Shown: positions 25,556 through 39,026 of the stretch, in pieces
Numbering within the stretch: the first letter of the stretch is position 1
Layout of the letters: each line of letters opens with the position of its first letter
Assembly (NCBI GenBank): GCA_037178855.1
Contig: JASJZC010000005.1
Span: forward strand, 8,494,001 to 8,558,000
Direction: 5' to 3'
Source: Oscheius sp. JU75
Taxonomy: Eukaryota > Nematoda > Chromadorea > Rhabditida > Rhabditidae
Length of the DNA stretch: 64,000 bases
Program-made: the position numbers and the translations under genes
The notes under the pieces: model-generated
The model's database searches: none
Told to the model about the DNA's origin: nothing
The model's input: only the letters and a program-made list of their open reading frames with translations

Positions 25556-27110
25556 ATGGGAAGTTTCTACCCTCACATATTTTGGAAAGCTAGTGAAATA
25601 GACTACAACTGCTCCGCGAGGACATATGAAGAATGGAAGAAAATGGGAGAGCCGAGCAAAGTTTTAGGCACCTACTTTTTTACTGTTGGGATAATAACAT
25701 TGGTAGGTGCTTTTAAAGTTCAGAAAAACGAATATGATTTCAGATGTGCTACATGTTTGTGATATACACAATGTCGTGTAGATTTTTACTGACTAAAGCG
25801 TGTTGGAAATTGATGTACTTCAACTGCTACGTCGATTGTGGTAGGAAGCTTGTCGTTGTAAAACAAAAAATTGTAGGAAATATAATGGTCAGCTGCATCT
25901 TCACCGGGATTCTTTTCTTTGACGGAGCTGTGTTCTGCACATGGCCGACACTTGCTTATGCTGGCGGAGGACTAGGGTTGGGTAAGTTGTAGAAGTTAAA
26001 CAATTTACGATAAGAAACTGTCTTCAGGATGTTGGTGTGCGTCCTGTGTCAACTGCATAGCCATCGCTATTAATCGATGCCTCACAATCTGCAATAAAGA
26101 AACTGGTCTCTTTCATGGGAAGAGGACTTACGTTTGGATAGCCTGTGCTATTGGAGTCATGGTCTACTCGATGATCTTCACCAGGCCACCAATTTTCAAC
26201 TCAAGAATGGGAGCCTGGTTCTACTATCCTTTCATTGTGGAATATGAAAAGGTGAGCTACGTCGTGTTAATCTGTTGGTGGACATTTTTGCAGACAATAG
26301 AGTAATGATGCTGTACAGAAATCCTTTTAAAAAAAAAGCGGTCATGCAACGGTGTTTGCGTGAAGTACAACTCCGGCTCAGCGAAGTCGCACGCGTATTC
26401 TCTCGCCCCTATAATGATAGTTAGCTTCTTGCGTCTGGAAAGAAATTTTGGTGTTCTCTGGTTCGAATCTTGTTCGGTTTTCATTATTTACGTCTGTGAC
26501 AAGTATTTCATTTTTGACATCTCTATATTTCTTTTTGACGTTACTGTAAGTTTAACTTTCAGGAAGCCGCCACGATCGTGAACTACCTCCACCCGATTGT
26601 GAACTGCTCAACAGCGGCCATAATCACTGTACTGTATTCCATCCTCTGTGGATATTTGTGTACAGCTGGATCTGGCTCAACTCCTCATGGAAAGACTAAG
26701 TTTCGACGTATACACAAAAGGGTCTTCATCCAGTCGGCTATAGTTTGCTGTTCTTCCTGTGCAGCAACCTATATCTACGTGTACATGCAATTCTTCCCAG
26801 TACCTCAGTGGCTCATTATTTGGGCCAGCTTTGGATATCAGTTTTGCTCCGGTAAGAAGTCCTTTAACTGTACTTAAGAAAGTTTTAAGCAATTCCTTGC
26901 TATGTCTACCTCACACTTAATACGGAGTTCCGCGATAAAGCAGCTAAAATCTTGGAAGATTCCAAGGATTCGATCACAAAAATGTTTTCAAGAAACACCA
27001 CGAAGAATATGGGTAGCCCTACTTTGATGAAGCCTAGTCTACCCCAAGAGCTGCAAATAGCCTTTTACAGTAGTAGTGATGATTCGTGTTGTGAAGAAGT
27101 TTTTCTGTGA
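25556..27110 (+). CDS. Chemoreceptor GPCR, srt-like, 360 aa
   Basis: Six exons in consistent phase: 25556-25702, 25744-25840, 25877-25981, 26028-26251, 26563-26851, 26890-27110. The N-terminus DYNCSARTYEEWKKMGEPS matches the srt hallmark (YNC-x-T-EEW-x-G) before helix 1. INRCLTICNK ends helix 3, and there are helices at GNIMVSCIFTGILFF, YVWIACAIGVMVYSMIF, IITVLYSILCGYLC, FIQSAIVCCSSCAATYIYVY and LIIWASFGYQFCSAIPCYVY. The cytoplasmic tail is serine- and lysine-rich. Intron 4 is 311 bases, the others under 50. By family a chemosensory receptor; ligand unknown. It converges on the pseudokinase gene, stops about 135 bases apart. Confidence 0.9.
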
Positions 27111-27243
27111 TAATTGTATATATGTAAACACAAATACATAAACAGGTTAGACAAACAGTATAGAATCACTATGGTAGATGCTCAAACGTCTCCTTTTCCC
27201 TCATATTGCTGAAAAAGAATAATTTTATTTGCATTTTATTAAC

Positions 27244-30200
27244 TCACAAGTCGCTCAAGCTTTCCAATACTAGTTCAGCAAGTTCATTGCATTTGTTGTC
27301 GTCCGACCGTGTTATTTTTTCGAGCAAGGGAACAAAGTCATCTTGGATTAGCATTGGGCAATACCTGTAGTTTGTGCTATCGAACAAAACCAGGTTAGAT
27401 ACTTGTTTTTGTCCTTATGGGTCAAGTGACGCAAAGTCCAGATTGCCCACTGTTTAGCAACATGATTATCGTGCACTAGTATGTGATGGAATATGCTTGA
27501 CGTTTTATATCTTACAATGTCAGACGTATATCACTAAACAGAGTTTTACTTACGAAATTATTATATCGCTGTCCACACTCCAGCTTGCAACTTCCTAAAA
27601 ATGTTTAAGTGGAGAATGTCACAATGTTACCTGTAGTGCCGCTTTCTCGACTTCAGACTTCTGATAAGAAACGTTTGTCCAATCTCCAAGAAGAAGAAGT
27701 ACAAAAAACTGTGTGCTGATAAATCCGAACTTCCAGTTTCCGTCCTTTTCGTAAAGTGACCTAAACAAGCGAGAGTTAGCTATAATATCATAAGACTAGC
27801 AAAAAATGCAAAAGCATCTTTTTTTTTTATAAGAAAATCACCTACATCACTGTAGTTATCATTTCGTCATTTAATAGTTTGCTTCGGAGATCTTCCACTT
27901 CGGCCAGATTGCACATAGTGATCATCATGGAGTAATGAACACTGAAAAATATTTAAACTACTAAGAAAAAATCTCTCTTAAGTTAGTTTCGAGCAATTGT
28001 AGCGATTCTAAGCAAATAAATTCCCATTGAAACAAACCTATCATCAGAACAGGTGTTGAAGCAATGGTAGAACAGTTCAACGCCGCCTATTTCTATTAGT
28101 CTGTAGCAATTTTGAGGATAATCATCTGTCATTGTTGTTAAAAAACTCCAAAGATTACGATACAGCCAAGGATTTATGTCCTCGCTATTTTCCGTGTAAA
28201 GTAGACTGACTCCGAGCTATAATGTTGTTAAAGTAGCTACCAGTTGTTAACCTCGATTCCTCCGCAATTACCCAAATCTAGCCGTTTTTCTGGGAGTCCG
28301 GCTATCTGACAGAGTAAGATTGAGGTTACATGCTCGGCCAAAATGTTCCCAGCATGAATGGATAGGATTTTTTGAAGAACTTCAATGAGGCGCCTTAATA
28401 TTACTTGAAAAGTGTTTATGGTAACTTACTGCGAAGCTAAGTAGTGGGGCTCAAAATTGGTTAGGCTTGCAGAGCAATAAATTGAGGAGTCTGATTCCAA
28501 ATCGTCTTCCATGGTCTGCTGTAGGAAGTACACAAGAGCTTGTTTTTCTTCTCCTGACAAGAATTCCACAGTCATTGGGAGAATTTTGCATAAGACAATA
28601 GCCACAGTGTATTTCATATCTGAACGTTTGTGCAACGTCAAGAAAGCTACTCTCAACCTTGTCAGTTTAGTTTCCTAAAAAAATGTTACTCTTGTAGCCA
28701 TTACTTTATCGCTTACTTTGCTGGCACATTGTAGTTCGGACGGTTCCTGGTTGAGACATTCGCTTATTGTCTGGTATTCTTCTTCATTTGGGGGCTCGTT
28801 CGCCTAACATTCACATTTTATAAGTAAAAAGTAATACCTCGTCCACTGCCCGTTTTTGTGCTTCTTCATATAGGTTTGAAGCGTTTTCGCTTCTTACCAG
28901 CAGTGAGACTAAGCCAGTTATCGATGTTTTCCGCTGATTGCCATCTTTTTTATACAATCCAACATCGTGTTTAGGTTCATTTGTCTATACTACGTCATTT
29001 ATATAAAGTGATATTCACCTTTTCTTCTTTGTGTCCCACAGACACTGACTCGGAGCATTTTGAGCTTGATGCAATAGGATTTTGTTCATTGGAGGGTTTA
29101 TCAATTGACTCCTTACAAGGTTCCCGTTCTTTGGCGGTTTCACTAGTAAAAAGATAAACCACTTGGTATGAACCCACTCAGTGAAATGTTTCATCATGAC
29201 AGAAATTAAAGCTAAAGCTCTGTTCTTGTTAATTGCGGCCAATTCTTCGTTGAAATGCCAAGAGTGTGGCTCTTGGTGTCTTAAGTTATTTAATCATATA
29301 AGACTCTTGCTTAAAACTTACAAAACGATGACAAGGGATTTCACAATAGCATCCAAACAGCCCATTGCGCTTATAGTATCCAAATCTTGTTCGACAATTA
29401 GCCTGCTAGCTGTGAACAAGATCGACAAAGTCGATTCGTCGAATATTTTTTTCTCACGCTGGTTCTCTAAAAATCTCGTGAGTGACTAAAGTAACATCAC
29501 TGGTTCACATTGTCGAAACAAGTTACCTGAATAACATCACTGTCGGCAAATAACTTAAAATCATAGTTTAGAACAGATTCAATAGCCGTAGCCGCCTGTA
29601 TATGCGTCATAGCATCGTGACTGGTAGTTTCAAGTATTTGACATAGACATTTCAATAAACGACTTACAAAAAGAGTTTGGTTTACATGCTACAGACTACC
29701 TGTGAAGAGGCGGAATTTCCTCTAAAATGTTAAAATGTGGCATCCATTTGGTGAAGCAAAATATAACTACTTTGTTGTCCACATATTCCTCGAGTGCGAT
29801 GAGAAGTCTCTCGAAAATCAGCGGCATGGCCTCGGCCGGAATTGGAATAAACAATGGTCGGAAGTACATTTCGTGAATGCAGAATAAGCCAAGTAACTGT
29901 ATCTCTATGTGTTCCGGATGTCTTTTTGACGCATTAAGCATGCGTTTCAAAAGTGTGTAACGGTCCATCTAAAAAATGTGTTGTTTATAAGCCCCCGCGC
30001 AAGCAAACCTCTGGGCAATCGTCCTTTGTTCTATAAAATGAGCAACACTGTTTAAGAAGTATAAGAAGAAGCTCTGTACGTTCCGCATAAACATGAAATG
30101 CGGTGATGAACTTTAATTTAATAATCGAAATACAGCTGGAACGACTAAATATTCACCTGGCTTTCATTTTCAGTTCCAGCTATGTGCTCGATTGGAAGGC

Positions 30201-33200
30201 TGGCAAACTTTACAGCATACACGCAATTGAAAACCCCAAGAAATTTAAGATTTTTATTATGGAAGACTGTAGCAGCAGTTATGCCACCAGATACCCTTAA
30301 TTGGCGTCTGAATAAGGCAGATGTGTAACCTACACTTCATCTTGGCTCCACGGACAGTCTTTCTCAGTTGGAGGCGCTGTCAAGTTTGTGCCAGTGATGT
30401 CAAGTTTTTCAAGCTTCAGCAGGGAGTTCATCATTTTGTACAGCGTTGTTGTAGGGTTAGAATAAATTCCCTGCTCTTGTTTCGATTGGGACACGTCGAG
30501 AGTACTAAATATTTTAACATCTGATAAATAGTGATACTTACATGAGTTGACTGAATGTACAGATTTTGTCTATTGCCTTGTATACCCTCGGAGTTTCGCA
30601 AAGAATAAGTTCGGTGAGATTATCGTAATGAAGTGTGTTCAATATTTCAATCTAATGTAATCTCATTGAAAAAAAACAAGGCGCAAACCCTTTCATAGGC
30701 GGCAAAGTTCAATTTGAACTCTCGTTTATCTGCTACAATAGACGCAGTTTGGTTATTGGGCTCAAAAACAGGGACTTCACACGCGATAATAGCAGTCACA
30801 GCGTTGTAGACATTTTGCATCGTGTCTCTTTCCATTGATATCGGGTTATTCATTCTTAAAAATTGTAAATATCTGCGAAACACGGCAATACCTAATCTTG
30901 TATTGGTTCAGAATGTCCACGCGTCTCAGCTGACTGGAATCAAAATCGAGCAGTGGCAGTCTGTAAATGAATAAGTCTTCTAAACGTAGAGAGGTTAGTT
31001 AAGTTAATTTTGCACGGTGGCATTTTTAACAGGAAAACAAACCTGCTTACCTGCTCGTCATTTTAGTAAGCGAAGAACCAAGAGCATAAACATCTTCTTC
31101 TTTCGTGAAAGCTTCGCTTGTTTCCTTACTGGTCTCGTCAAGACCCCTAACCACAGCTATTCGAAGTTTCTTGTACTTTGATTCCAACAACATTCTGGAA
31201 TTCAATAAAGCTTGTTCAGCGGAAGCAATACATTTTTGTTGTCACACTGCCATGGACAATCTCATTGTTGTGAAGAAAAAGAAGGCCGCTTGCAGCTTGT
31301 TGGCTCCAAGATAGAACTTCTTCCTCGCTGATCATGACTTCCGGATTTGAAAGATCTGAAAAACATTTCCTATGTAGTTATAAAAACATTTACATTTATC
31401 TAAACAACCACCATCACAATATTCCACGAGCACGCCAACGTGATCATCGTTTGCTATAACAAAACCAAAAAGTCGGACCACATGAGGATGTCCTTGTACC
31501 TAGAGCAGACACAATTTAATGCGATTAAAGGTCAGGTTACTCACTCGCATGAGGCGGTCAAGCTGATTTTGAGCGAACTCTAGGTCTTCAACGAATAGCG
31601 TTGCAACAACAGGCTTTGTTACTCTTGGTACTCTCACCAGCTTAGACCGTTTTCCAAGTATCTTTCGAATTTTGAAAGTATCCAATTCAAAGTGGCCAAG
31701 TAGCGGTTTCTGTATAATGCTACTTCGTTATGTATGGAACAGAACTCGCCCCAATGATGTCGGCAGCATAAACATCAGCCCAATCCTTCTCGAACAAGTT
31801 CTTGATCTCTGTCAACGGAAGAACATTGTGAGAAATTAACATCATGTCGTACATTATCTAAAATTGTTAAGTATGCTACTCTCACACAAATGACAGCAGT
31901 GTGACAGACGACTGACTTTTAAAATTTACTTTTCTGAAAACAGAATCCATGAAAGCTCTCCGCAAAGGTGTATTAGTGTGAAGTACCTCACGAAAAAAAT
32001 TCAAAATCTGGACTTGTCCTTGTTCTTCATCTATCGCCTAAAAAACAGAATTGGCAGTTTTGTTTAGCTAATAACATACAATAAAAGTAGCATAGAAAAC
32101 ACCAAAGAAGACGTAAGAATCGCTAGAGAGAATCTTTAACTTTGTTTTGGGTGCAACTGATCCGTGAAGCTCGCGAGAATCAAAGAAGCTGTCGTAATGC
32201 TCTTCTGCTATGCGACGTTCTGTTAATGTTTTCTGCAACCATTATTCATAAGAAACACGCCTCAATAAAACCTCAATTGCTTGCTGCTGAACAGAAGAGA
32301 GAAAAGTAACGATTTTCTGAATACGATAGGAATATTAATGAGTCAGAGATTCTACCTACGACGTAAAAGACTTTTAGAGATGACAGAAGTAGTAGGCTGT
32401 TTATGGACGAAATGAAAAGTTGGTAAATTATCTGAAGCAGATTTTGATATTTCCGGCATATTGTTACGTTAATGTTTCCTTCTGTGCACAAATTAGGTTT
32501 TTCTTGAAAAGCACGCGCAACAGTAGGCCAAATGACTCCAGAATGAATAACTTTCTGAAGACAACCATTGATTTAATTGTTCAGTACCATACATGATTTC
32601 GCTTCTTTAGGAAGTCGTTTAAGATGGAAAAAAAGATTGGAGAAAAGTTTTCATCATCCATCGCCCTCAAAATAGAGGCTGTTGCGTGCAAGTCTCCCTT
32701 CTCCAACTGTTCAGTAAGATACTGTTTTGCAGCCGTCGGATCCTACACAAAGTTTACCAACTTATATACTGTTCAAACCATTGATAAAGGACTTGTGTCC
32801 GGATGGCATGGAAGAAATGGTCTCACCGCAAACGATGCATTCTTCTTCTGTTTTTGGTAAATCGTTTCCTTTAGCGCAAAAGCTGCCGCAGGACTATACC
32901 AAGTGACTAAGATGTTGTCGATGTTTTCCAAATGTAAGTCGTTTCCCCAGTCAAGCTCATGATTAAGGCTATTATTCTTTTCGTGGAGCCAATTTAGAAC
33001 GACCTGTGAACATTATAAAATGGTGCAATATAGACTTACACTTTTGTTAGCTGTCATTGCAAAGAAGAGAGCAGGTTCCACAAATATTGCCGTCATAAAT
33101 TGAAAAATTTTCTTTATGAACTCTTCCCTGGTTACAGATTTCTAAGAGAACAAACATTAAATAAAAGATTGAAAAATTACGAGCGTGCATAGAAAGTAAT

Positions 33201-34388
33201 TCACTTGGAGCTCCGAATAAAACCCGCTGCTGCGCATCAGACGAAGTTGAGCAGTGGCCTGATAGGGATCACTCGTGCTTGCTAATAGTCTGTCAAACTC
33301 GAGGACTGCTTTCTTACGTCGTCGACACTCCTTCTGAACGTTTAAAAGGTTTTTTGGTCGGCGACTTATGTTGGAAGCGTTAATCGATGTACCTGCACTG
33401 TGGCACCTTTCTTTGCTGAGGTCTGTCTGTCTCTCATCATTTCCAATGTCTATGAACAACAAAACATACCTTAATCTTTTCTAGTATCGTATTCAATGGA
33501 TTTTCGACAAAAATGAGAGACAATTTTTCGAATGGTTCTGAATAGTAGCTTTTACTTTCTTATAAACCGGTTACCTGGCTCCAAAAAAAATACGAGGTTA
33601 TCGTATATTACAGCTTCTAGCTTTGCTAATGTTGCCTAAATTAATCTACTTGCCAGTTTAACTCAAAAGCACCTGCAGCTGGTTCATAAATATTCTTGAA
33701 AACGTCTTATTCGCCCAGCCCTCTGCAGGATCCAACATTTCAATGCAGGCTGGCGAATATCTGTATCGCTCAGAACAAAACTCTGCCAGGACATCGAGCA
33801 GGTAGTCCACATATTCAAAAGCGGTTTGAGGAAGATTTGCAAGCTACGCTTCTTTGTAGAGAGGAAAGCGTGGATCTTACCAAGGTTTCAACTGTCCCGC
33901 AGATATTTTCTAATGTTGTGTCAACAAAAAGATCCTCGCCATGTGCAATGAAATTAAAGGCAATTTTCATTAGCGACGTATCCTTGAACAAAAGCGGTTA
34001 GGACCAATGTTATCGACTTACTCTGTTTCCACCATTGCAATACTTAACTAAAGCAAGTTCAACAAGCTCTTTCCATTGCTCAATAGTAGCCTAAAACTGT
34101 TACACTTAAAAATATGGTCGTTACTTTTTGTAGAGTGTCGTTTGGGATAAAGCGTATATTTCCAGAAACGCTCAAAACAAATGTCCTGGGCAATTCTTGA
34201 GGAGAAACTACAGAAAATATAGCAGGCAGTATTTTCCCCTGAAACTTCCTACAGAGAACCAATAGTTGAGCAAGTTGTGTGCCTGGACTAGATAAGGACA
34301 GCACAAAATCTCCTCGGTCAAAATACTCTTGTTTTATCCTGTAACCTTTGACAATGACGTAAAGTTGCAAGCTCCCAGTCTTTTCCAT
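27244..34388 (-). CDS. Pseudokinase fused to a ZYG-11-like LRR/ARM protein
   Basis: Many short exons on the minus strand. The N-terminal part (34.4-32.0 kb) is helical and paralogous to the next gene upstream. A kinase-like domain follows (31.8-30.75 kb) but has lost its catalytic residues: the ATP lysine is Thr (VVATLF, 31599-31601), HRD is HGS (31246-31254), DFG is VVR (about 31146-31154), and the APE segment is missing. KEEDVYALGS keeps the subdomain IX aspartate. One exon (about 30695-30865) carries both the domain end (IRYLQFLRMNNPISME, aligning with IRMMSFEQDERGTME in the paralogue) and the next region. That region has LRRs (LLKLEKLDITGTNLT) and ZYG-11-type ARM repeats: LWSFLTTMTDDYPQNCYRLI, MITMCNLAEVEDLRSKLL and AKQWAIWTLRHLT, ending at a stop at 27244-27246 with AATAAA after it. 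ZYG-11 proteins are CUL-2 ligase substrate receptors. A separate ZYG-11-like gene starting at MNNPIS is the alternative. Confidence 0.72.
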
Positions 34389-34500
34389 GGTTTTTAAAGG
34401 TAACTCTGTAATTGAAAACAACGAAAGGGTACATGAAAGTAGAACTAGATACAGCAGGCTCTTATGACCTGGAGATATGAAAATTAGAATATTCGGATTT

Positions 34501-37500
34501 TTAATAATCTGGATCAAGCTCTTCATATAAAATTTCCAAATAATCATATGATTCTTCCATTGTTCCTCGTTCGTCTTGTTCGAAACTCATCATTCTAAGT
34601 ACATCATGTTGTTACGATGACAACAATCCTTACCGTATAGCTAGCTCTTTTAATTTATCAGATATCTTAACCTCCGAAGTTTTACTTGTAGAGGAATCTC
34701 CGCCAGATAGCCATGTAGATTTGATTAGTTGATCGCTCGGTCTCCTAAAGTTTATGACGAGTCAAGGTTATAATCGAAAACAGCGAGAACGTATTTCGTA
34801 GTAGAGGTATTGCACAAACTTACTCTTTATAGACCATATGCCATATCGACCTGCCCATGCTGTAAACATCTACTTTGCAAGTATATCGATCTCCTTCAAT
34901 GACTTCCGGAGCCTGATAACCGTCTGTTCCGAAATCACCTGTTTCCGGCATTTCTACTTCATCTTGAGATTCGAAACAAGTTTCAAGGCTAACAACGTAA
35001 CTGTACCTTTAGCTTGAATGCTACTTTCGCTATGTTGACTCAACATTCTTTTTGTCTTCCTTATATCTCCGAGATCAGAAATTTTCAAAAGATCTCGTTC
35101 ACTGTTGAGTAACATGCTAAAATCGGTTTGCTGAGCCCTTTTTGAAGATACTTTGCAGGTTTGACGTCGCGATGAATAAGTCTGTGCGAGTGTAGGTATG
35201 ACAGACCACTCGCAGCTTGCAAGCTCCACCATAGAACCAGCTTTTCGGTGATGTCCATTGTTTCCTCGATAACTAAAAAAATAAGGTCGTTGGCACTTAA
35301 AAATGAGGCTTATTGTATATTTAGTTAAGTTTACTATGCTCAACTGACCATCTTTGAGACTGCCACCCTCACAGTTCTCGATCAGAATGCCTGCATGGTC
35401 TCCTTTATCAAGGATGAACCCATAAATGTGCACAACATGTTGGTGTATTTGCATCTATATAGGACTATCATGAATACAGCAGTACTCTCGTACATACTCG
35501 CATCATCGTATCGAGCTCGCCCCAAATCTCATCCATATCTTTAAAGTATTTGGCCACCACGATGCCTGGAATATTTGGCGCTTTGACAACCTCCACAGTT
35601 CTACCATGCACTACATTCTCGTATACTGTAGACACCCAAGCAAGCTGAGTTTTGTTAAAATGACCAAGAATAGGTTTCTGGAACAAAATTGATCTACAAC
35701 CTATTAGCTCGTTACTTGGACTATGTCGGCGGCATAGATTTCCGGCCAGCTGTTTTCGAAGATTTTGTGGATCTGAAGCAAATATGTTAACTTGTAGGTA
35801 TTCTTACCTCTTCTGGTATTCTGGAACATGCTATCATAATGGAATCATACAACATCTATGACGGTAACGTAAGTAGCCGAATATAAACTTCTCACTTTTC
35901 GGACAGTTTGTTGTCCAAAAAAGTATGTCCGTAGCGTGTGTACTGTATGAAGAACGTCTCGAAAACAATTAACTCGCTTTCCCAGTTGTTCCATGTCCCG
36001 ACAGCATGTTGAAAGCTGAATAAAACGGAATGACTATCTTTTCAAAAACTTGCAATAAAGTGAGCGGTAAAAACTGCTAGGAAGGGGTAAGGAAATTTGT
36101 TAGCGTAATCACGAAACTTTCTTGTCACTCTTGGAGCTTTTTTTGTATCTAATGTTGATAGAGAGAAGTAAGTGAAGAAGACTTTCTCTGCTGTTTTTCG
36201 CTCTTCAAGGGTTTTCTGAGAAAAAAACATCTTCGCCAAGGAATCTTCCACTCCTACCTCTATAGAATCAACTTGCTCAACCGAGAAGTACGGTTTCAAA
36301 ACCTTAAAAAGCAGTAGAATTGATGTGAGCATCGATGTCTCACCCAAAAATATGCTTTTACTGATGAGTAGAGTATTATGCTGTTGATAGAAAGCATGTA
36401 TGTTGTATAAAGTCTCTAAACAGCTTTGCTTTAGTTCTTTAAATTTAGAAGAAAAACCACCTGTAAGTTTTCTGATGTTATCGTTGCAGGGCGGCGTCGA
36501 ACTACAGATGCACCCACCAACAGCAAGATACCGCTGTGAAAAATGCTCTAAATGTTATTAGATTATGACATTTCTTAACCATATTACTGCTTTTCTACAC
36601 CATTCTTCCAAGGAGTCAAAGAATATATCCAGGTACATTTTTTTGGAAAGGATAGTCTTCAAAATTAGGCCAAACGTTCCTGGTGAGTTAACTTTTTCCA
36701 GTGCAGCCACAAGATATTCTTTAGCTTCCATAATAGTCTTAATTTAAAAATCTCTAGTTTACATGATTGCCTACCCGTGGTGGTATAGTTCCCTGCGGAC
36801 GGCGCATAAAGTTATGCAGCAGCATGAGCGCCATCCGATTTTGTTTTTTGAAAATCGTTTTTGTATGCATGTCTTCTTCTGCCGAAAAGTTGTATAATAA
36901 CTGCAAATCCCGGTGGGCCACTGATTTTCGAGAGATCAATGTTTCCCACTTTACAGCGATATTTTTTTTCTTACAGATGTGGTACAACTCATCAACGAAT
37001 TCCTAAGCACTTTTTTTATCTGAATGCATGCAACCTACGGTTTTCATCTCTTCTAATACAATATAAAATGTCGGTTCGGAAATAACGATGAAAGCAAAGT
37101 TTTCAATAATTCTCTTCGAATCCGACAAACTGGTTGCTCTCTAAACGCAAATAACTATTCTTATTTCAATTGTTTCGATCTACAGTAGTGCTGGATGCTA
37201 ATGCAACTATTCTTTCACACTCCATAGTTCCTACTCTTTGAAATAGAACCCACTAGAATCTGTAGGAAGCTGTCCAAAACCAAATCAGGGTAAAAAGCAG
37301 AAGCAAGCATCAAGGTATATCTCTCTTCAATAGGCCTTGTGTTCAAGTTATTTGTAAGACCTTCTTCAGCGTTTATACGTCTCCAGTTTTCAATCTAAGT
37401 CCGAAAATTCGCTTGCAAACAGTGTACCTCACCCAAAGAGTTTCAATAGTACTTCGCAAAGGTTCGGTTCCCTCGGTAATATTCCGTAAACTCTAAACAT

Positions 37501-38805
37501 TTTTTATTTGAATCTCTCTATGTTACCCAAAAAGCAGTATTTGACATCTTCAGGCAGTGATTATTGTTTTGAGAAAGAAGAAGCTCGTTGTATAGGTCCT
37601 GAGCCCGTTTTGAACAGGATAAAAGTTGAACTTACACCCCAAGTGTCAAAAAAATGTTGGGTAAGTGTGTTACGAGCAGTAACAGCTGTTATTTCGGTTA
37701 GTTCCTCAGATGACAAAATGTCACGATGTCCCAGAATGCCTATGTAGTGGTCTTTCCCCATTGGAGAAACGTCGACTCTTCTGTAGACAAAACTTTCCAA
37801 GGCGTCTAACAACTCTGATAATCGACCCCGGTGGAAGGAAAAATCTTCTTCGAAACTATGACAGCCAGCAATGTTTAGCTTAAAGTATAATACATAGAAG
37901 TCCCATATTTAATTTTTTCCTCTTTTTTTTTGGTTAATATGTCAAGCTATCTTGACTCACAAGGGTTTTGAATGCTTTCGCGATCATGTCCATGGTAGCA
38001 TCTACAAAGTCAGAGCTCGCCAAGCTAATGAATAGCAGTTTCTTTACTAACACAGCAATTGGCAGCTCCTAAAACGCTTTTACAGAGTTTCCACAACTAC
38101 ACTTACACCATTAACAAAAGCATCTAACATGGGCTGTAGAGAAGTGACCCAAGAATCCAACGGGACCTTAAATTTTTGCTTCGGTCTAGCAAATATTTTT
38201 GAACAGATTAAAATCCAAACAAAACGAAGTTACCTCCTTCTCGATAGCATCCCACGGGAGTTCTATCATGCTATCGTCATCAACTGAGAAAATTAAAACT
38301 TTCTCGGCTGATTCTCCCTTCACTTGCAGTTGTACCACGGATAAGAAAAGCGTAAGTAAATTCTTGGGGCTTGTGAAAAGATAAGGTAGTTGAAAGAACT
38401 TCATCGTTGAACTAGACACCCAGTAAGCCAGCTGGCCTTTCTCAAGCTTAACAAGAAGCCCATGTGACATAACCTCTCGGTTAGTCTTGAGTCTACACAA
38501 TGTGACAGCGGGAGGCACGACACTGGAAAGTTGGTTCACAACGTTCGTCTATCTTACTCGAAAAAGGAGTCCAATGGTTGCACTCCTGAAGGCCCAAAAA
38601 TTCCTTGAAGCGCTTCCTTCCTGTTACTTTTGCCTAATAACTTTAACAACAAACTTACGATAGAACCGTTGAAATGAAATTGTTTTGTCCGTCTGGGTTA
38701 AATAATCTGATCACTAGACCAATGGTTTTACTAGAGTTTTTTAATCAACCTACAGCTGCTGATGGATGAGTCGAGATATCCCTCTGCCGGAAAATTTCTC
38801 TCCAT
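34501..38805 (-). CDS. Protein kinase-like protein with long helical N-terminal region
   Basis: Starts at 38803-38805 (MERNFPAEGYLDSSISSC, then RLFNPDGQNNFISTVLS in the next exon). About 3 kb of helical exons (38.6-35.9 kb) that I do not recognise precede the kinase domain (35.8-34.5 kb). That domain has VVAKYF with the ATP-binding lysine (35549-35551), LIHRDVKPANMLL with a complete catalytic loop (HRD at 35166-35174), DLG in place of DFG (35068-35076), DGYQAPEVIEGDRY (APE at 34904-34912) and KVDVYSMGRSIWHM (subdomain IX). No classical glycine-rich loop is visible. The HRDVKPAN loop suggests serine/threonine specificity and activity is plausible. Stop at 34501-34503 after EELDPDY. It lacks the ZYG-11-like region of its downstream paralogue, whose likely trans-splice acceptor is only about 95 bases away. 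Confidence 0.75.
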
Positions 38806-39026
38806 AGTAACAATACGAGGCTTGTGAATGTGGCAGTGATAAGAACTGTTTTAGGTTTGTTTAGGAACAAATACCTGTTGATCAGCTGATATGGTGCGGA
38901 TTATGTACACGAAGCGGGCTGTACGGCACCTGCGAAAGGGAAAACAGAAAAGTGACTCTTGATTTTGAATAAGAAAAGCAAAATATTTAATGGCTGAAAT
39001 GGAGAGACAAGAAATAGCTGTTCGAT

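Noticed and set aside
34080-34547. Reading the upstream kinase-like gene through into the downstream paralogue as one protein
   Set aside because: A TAA ends the upstream frame at 34501-34503 and there is no GT donor before it that would skip the stop; the downstream gene repeats the N-terminal layout from its own ATG.
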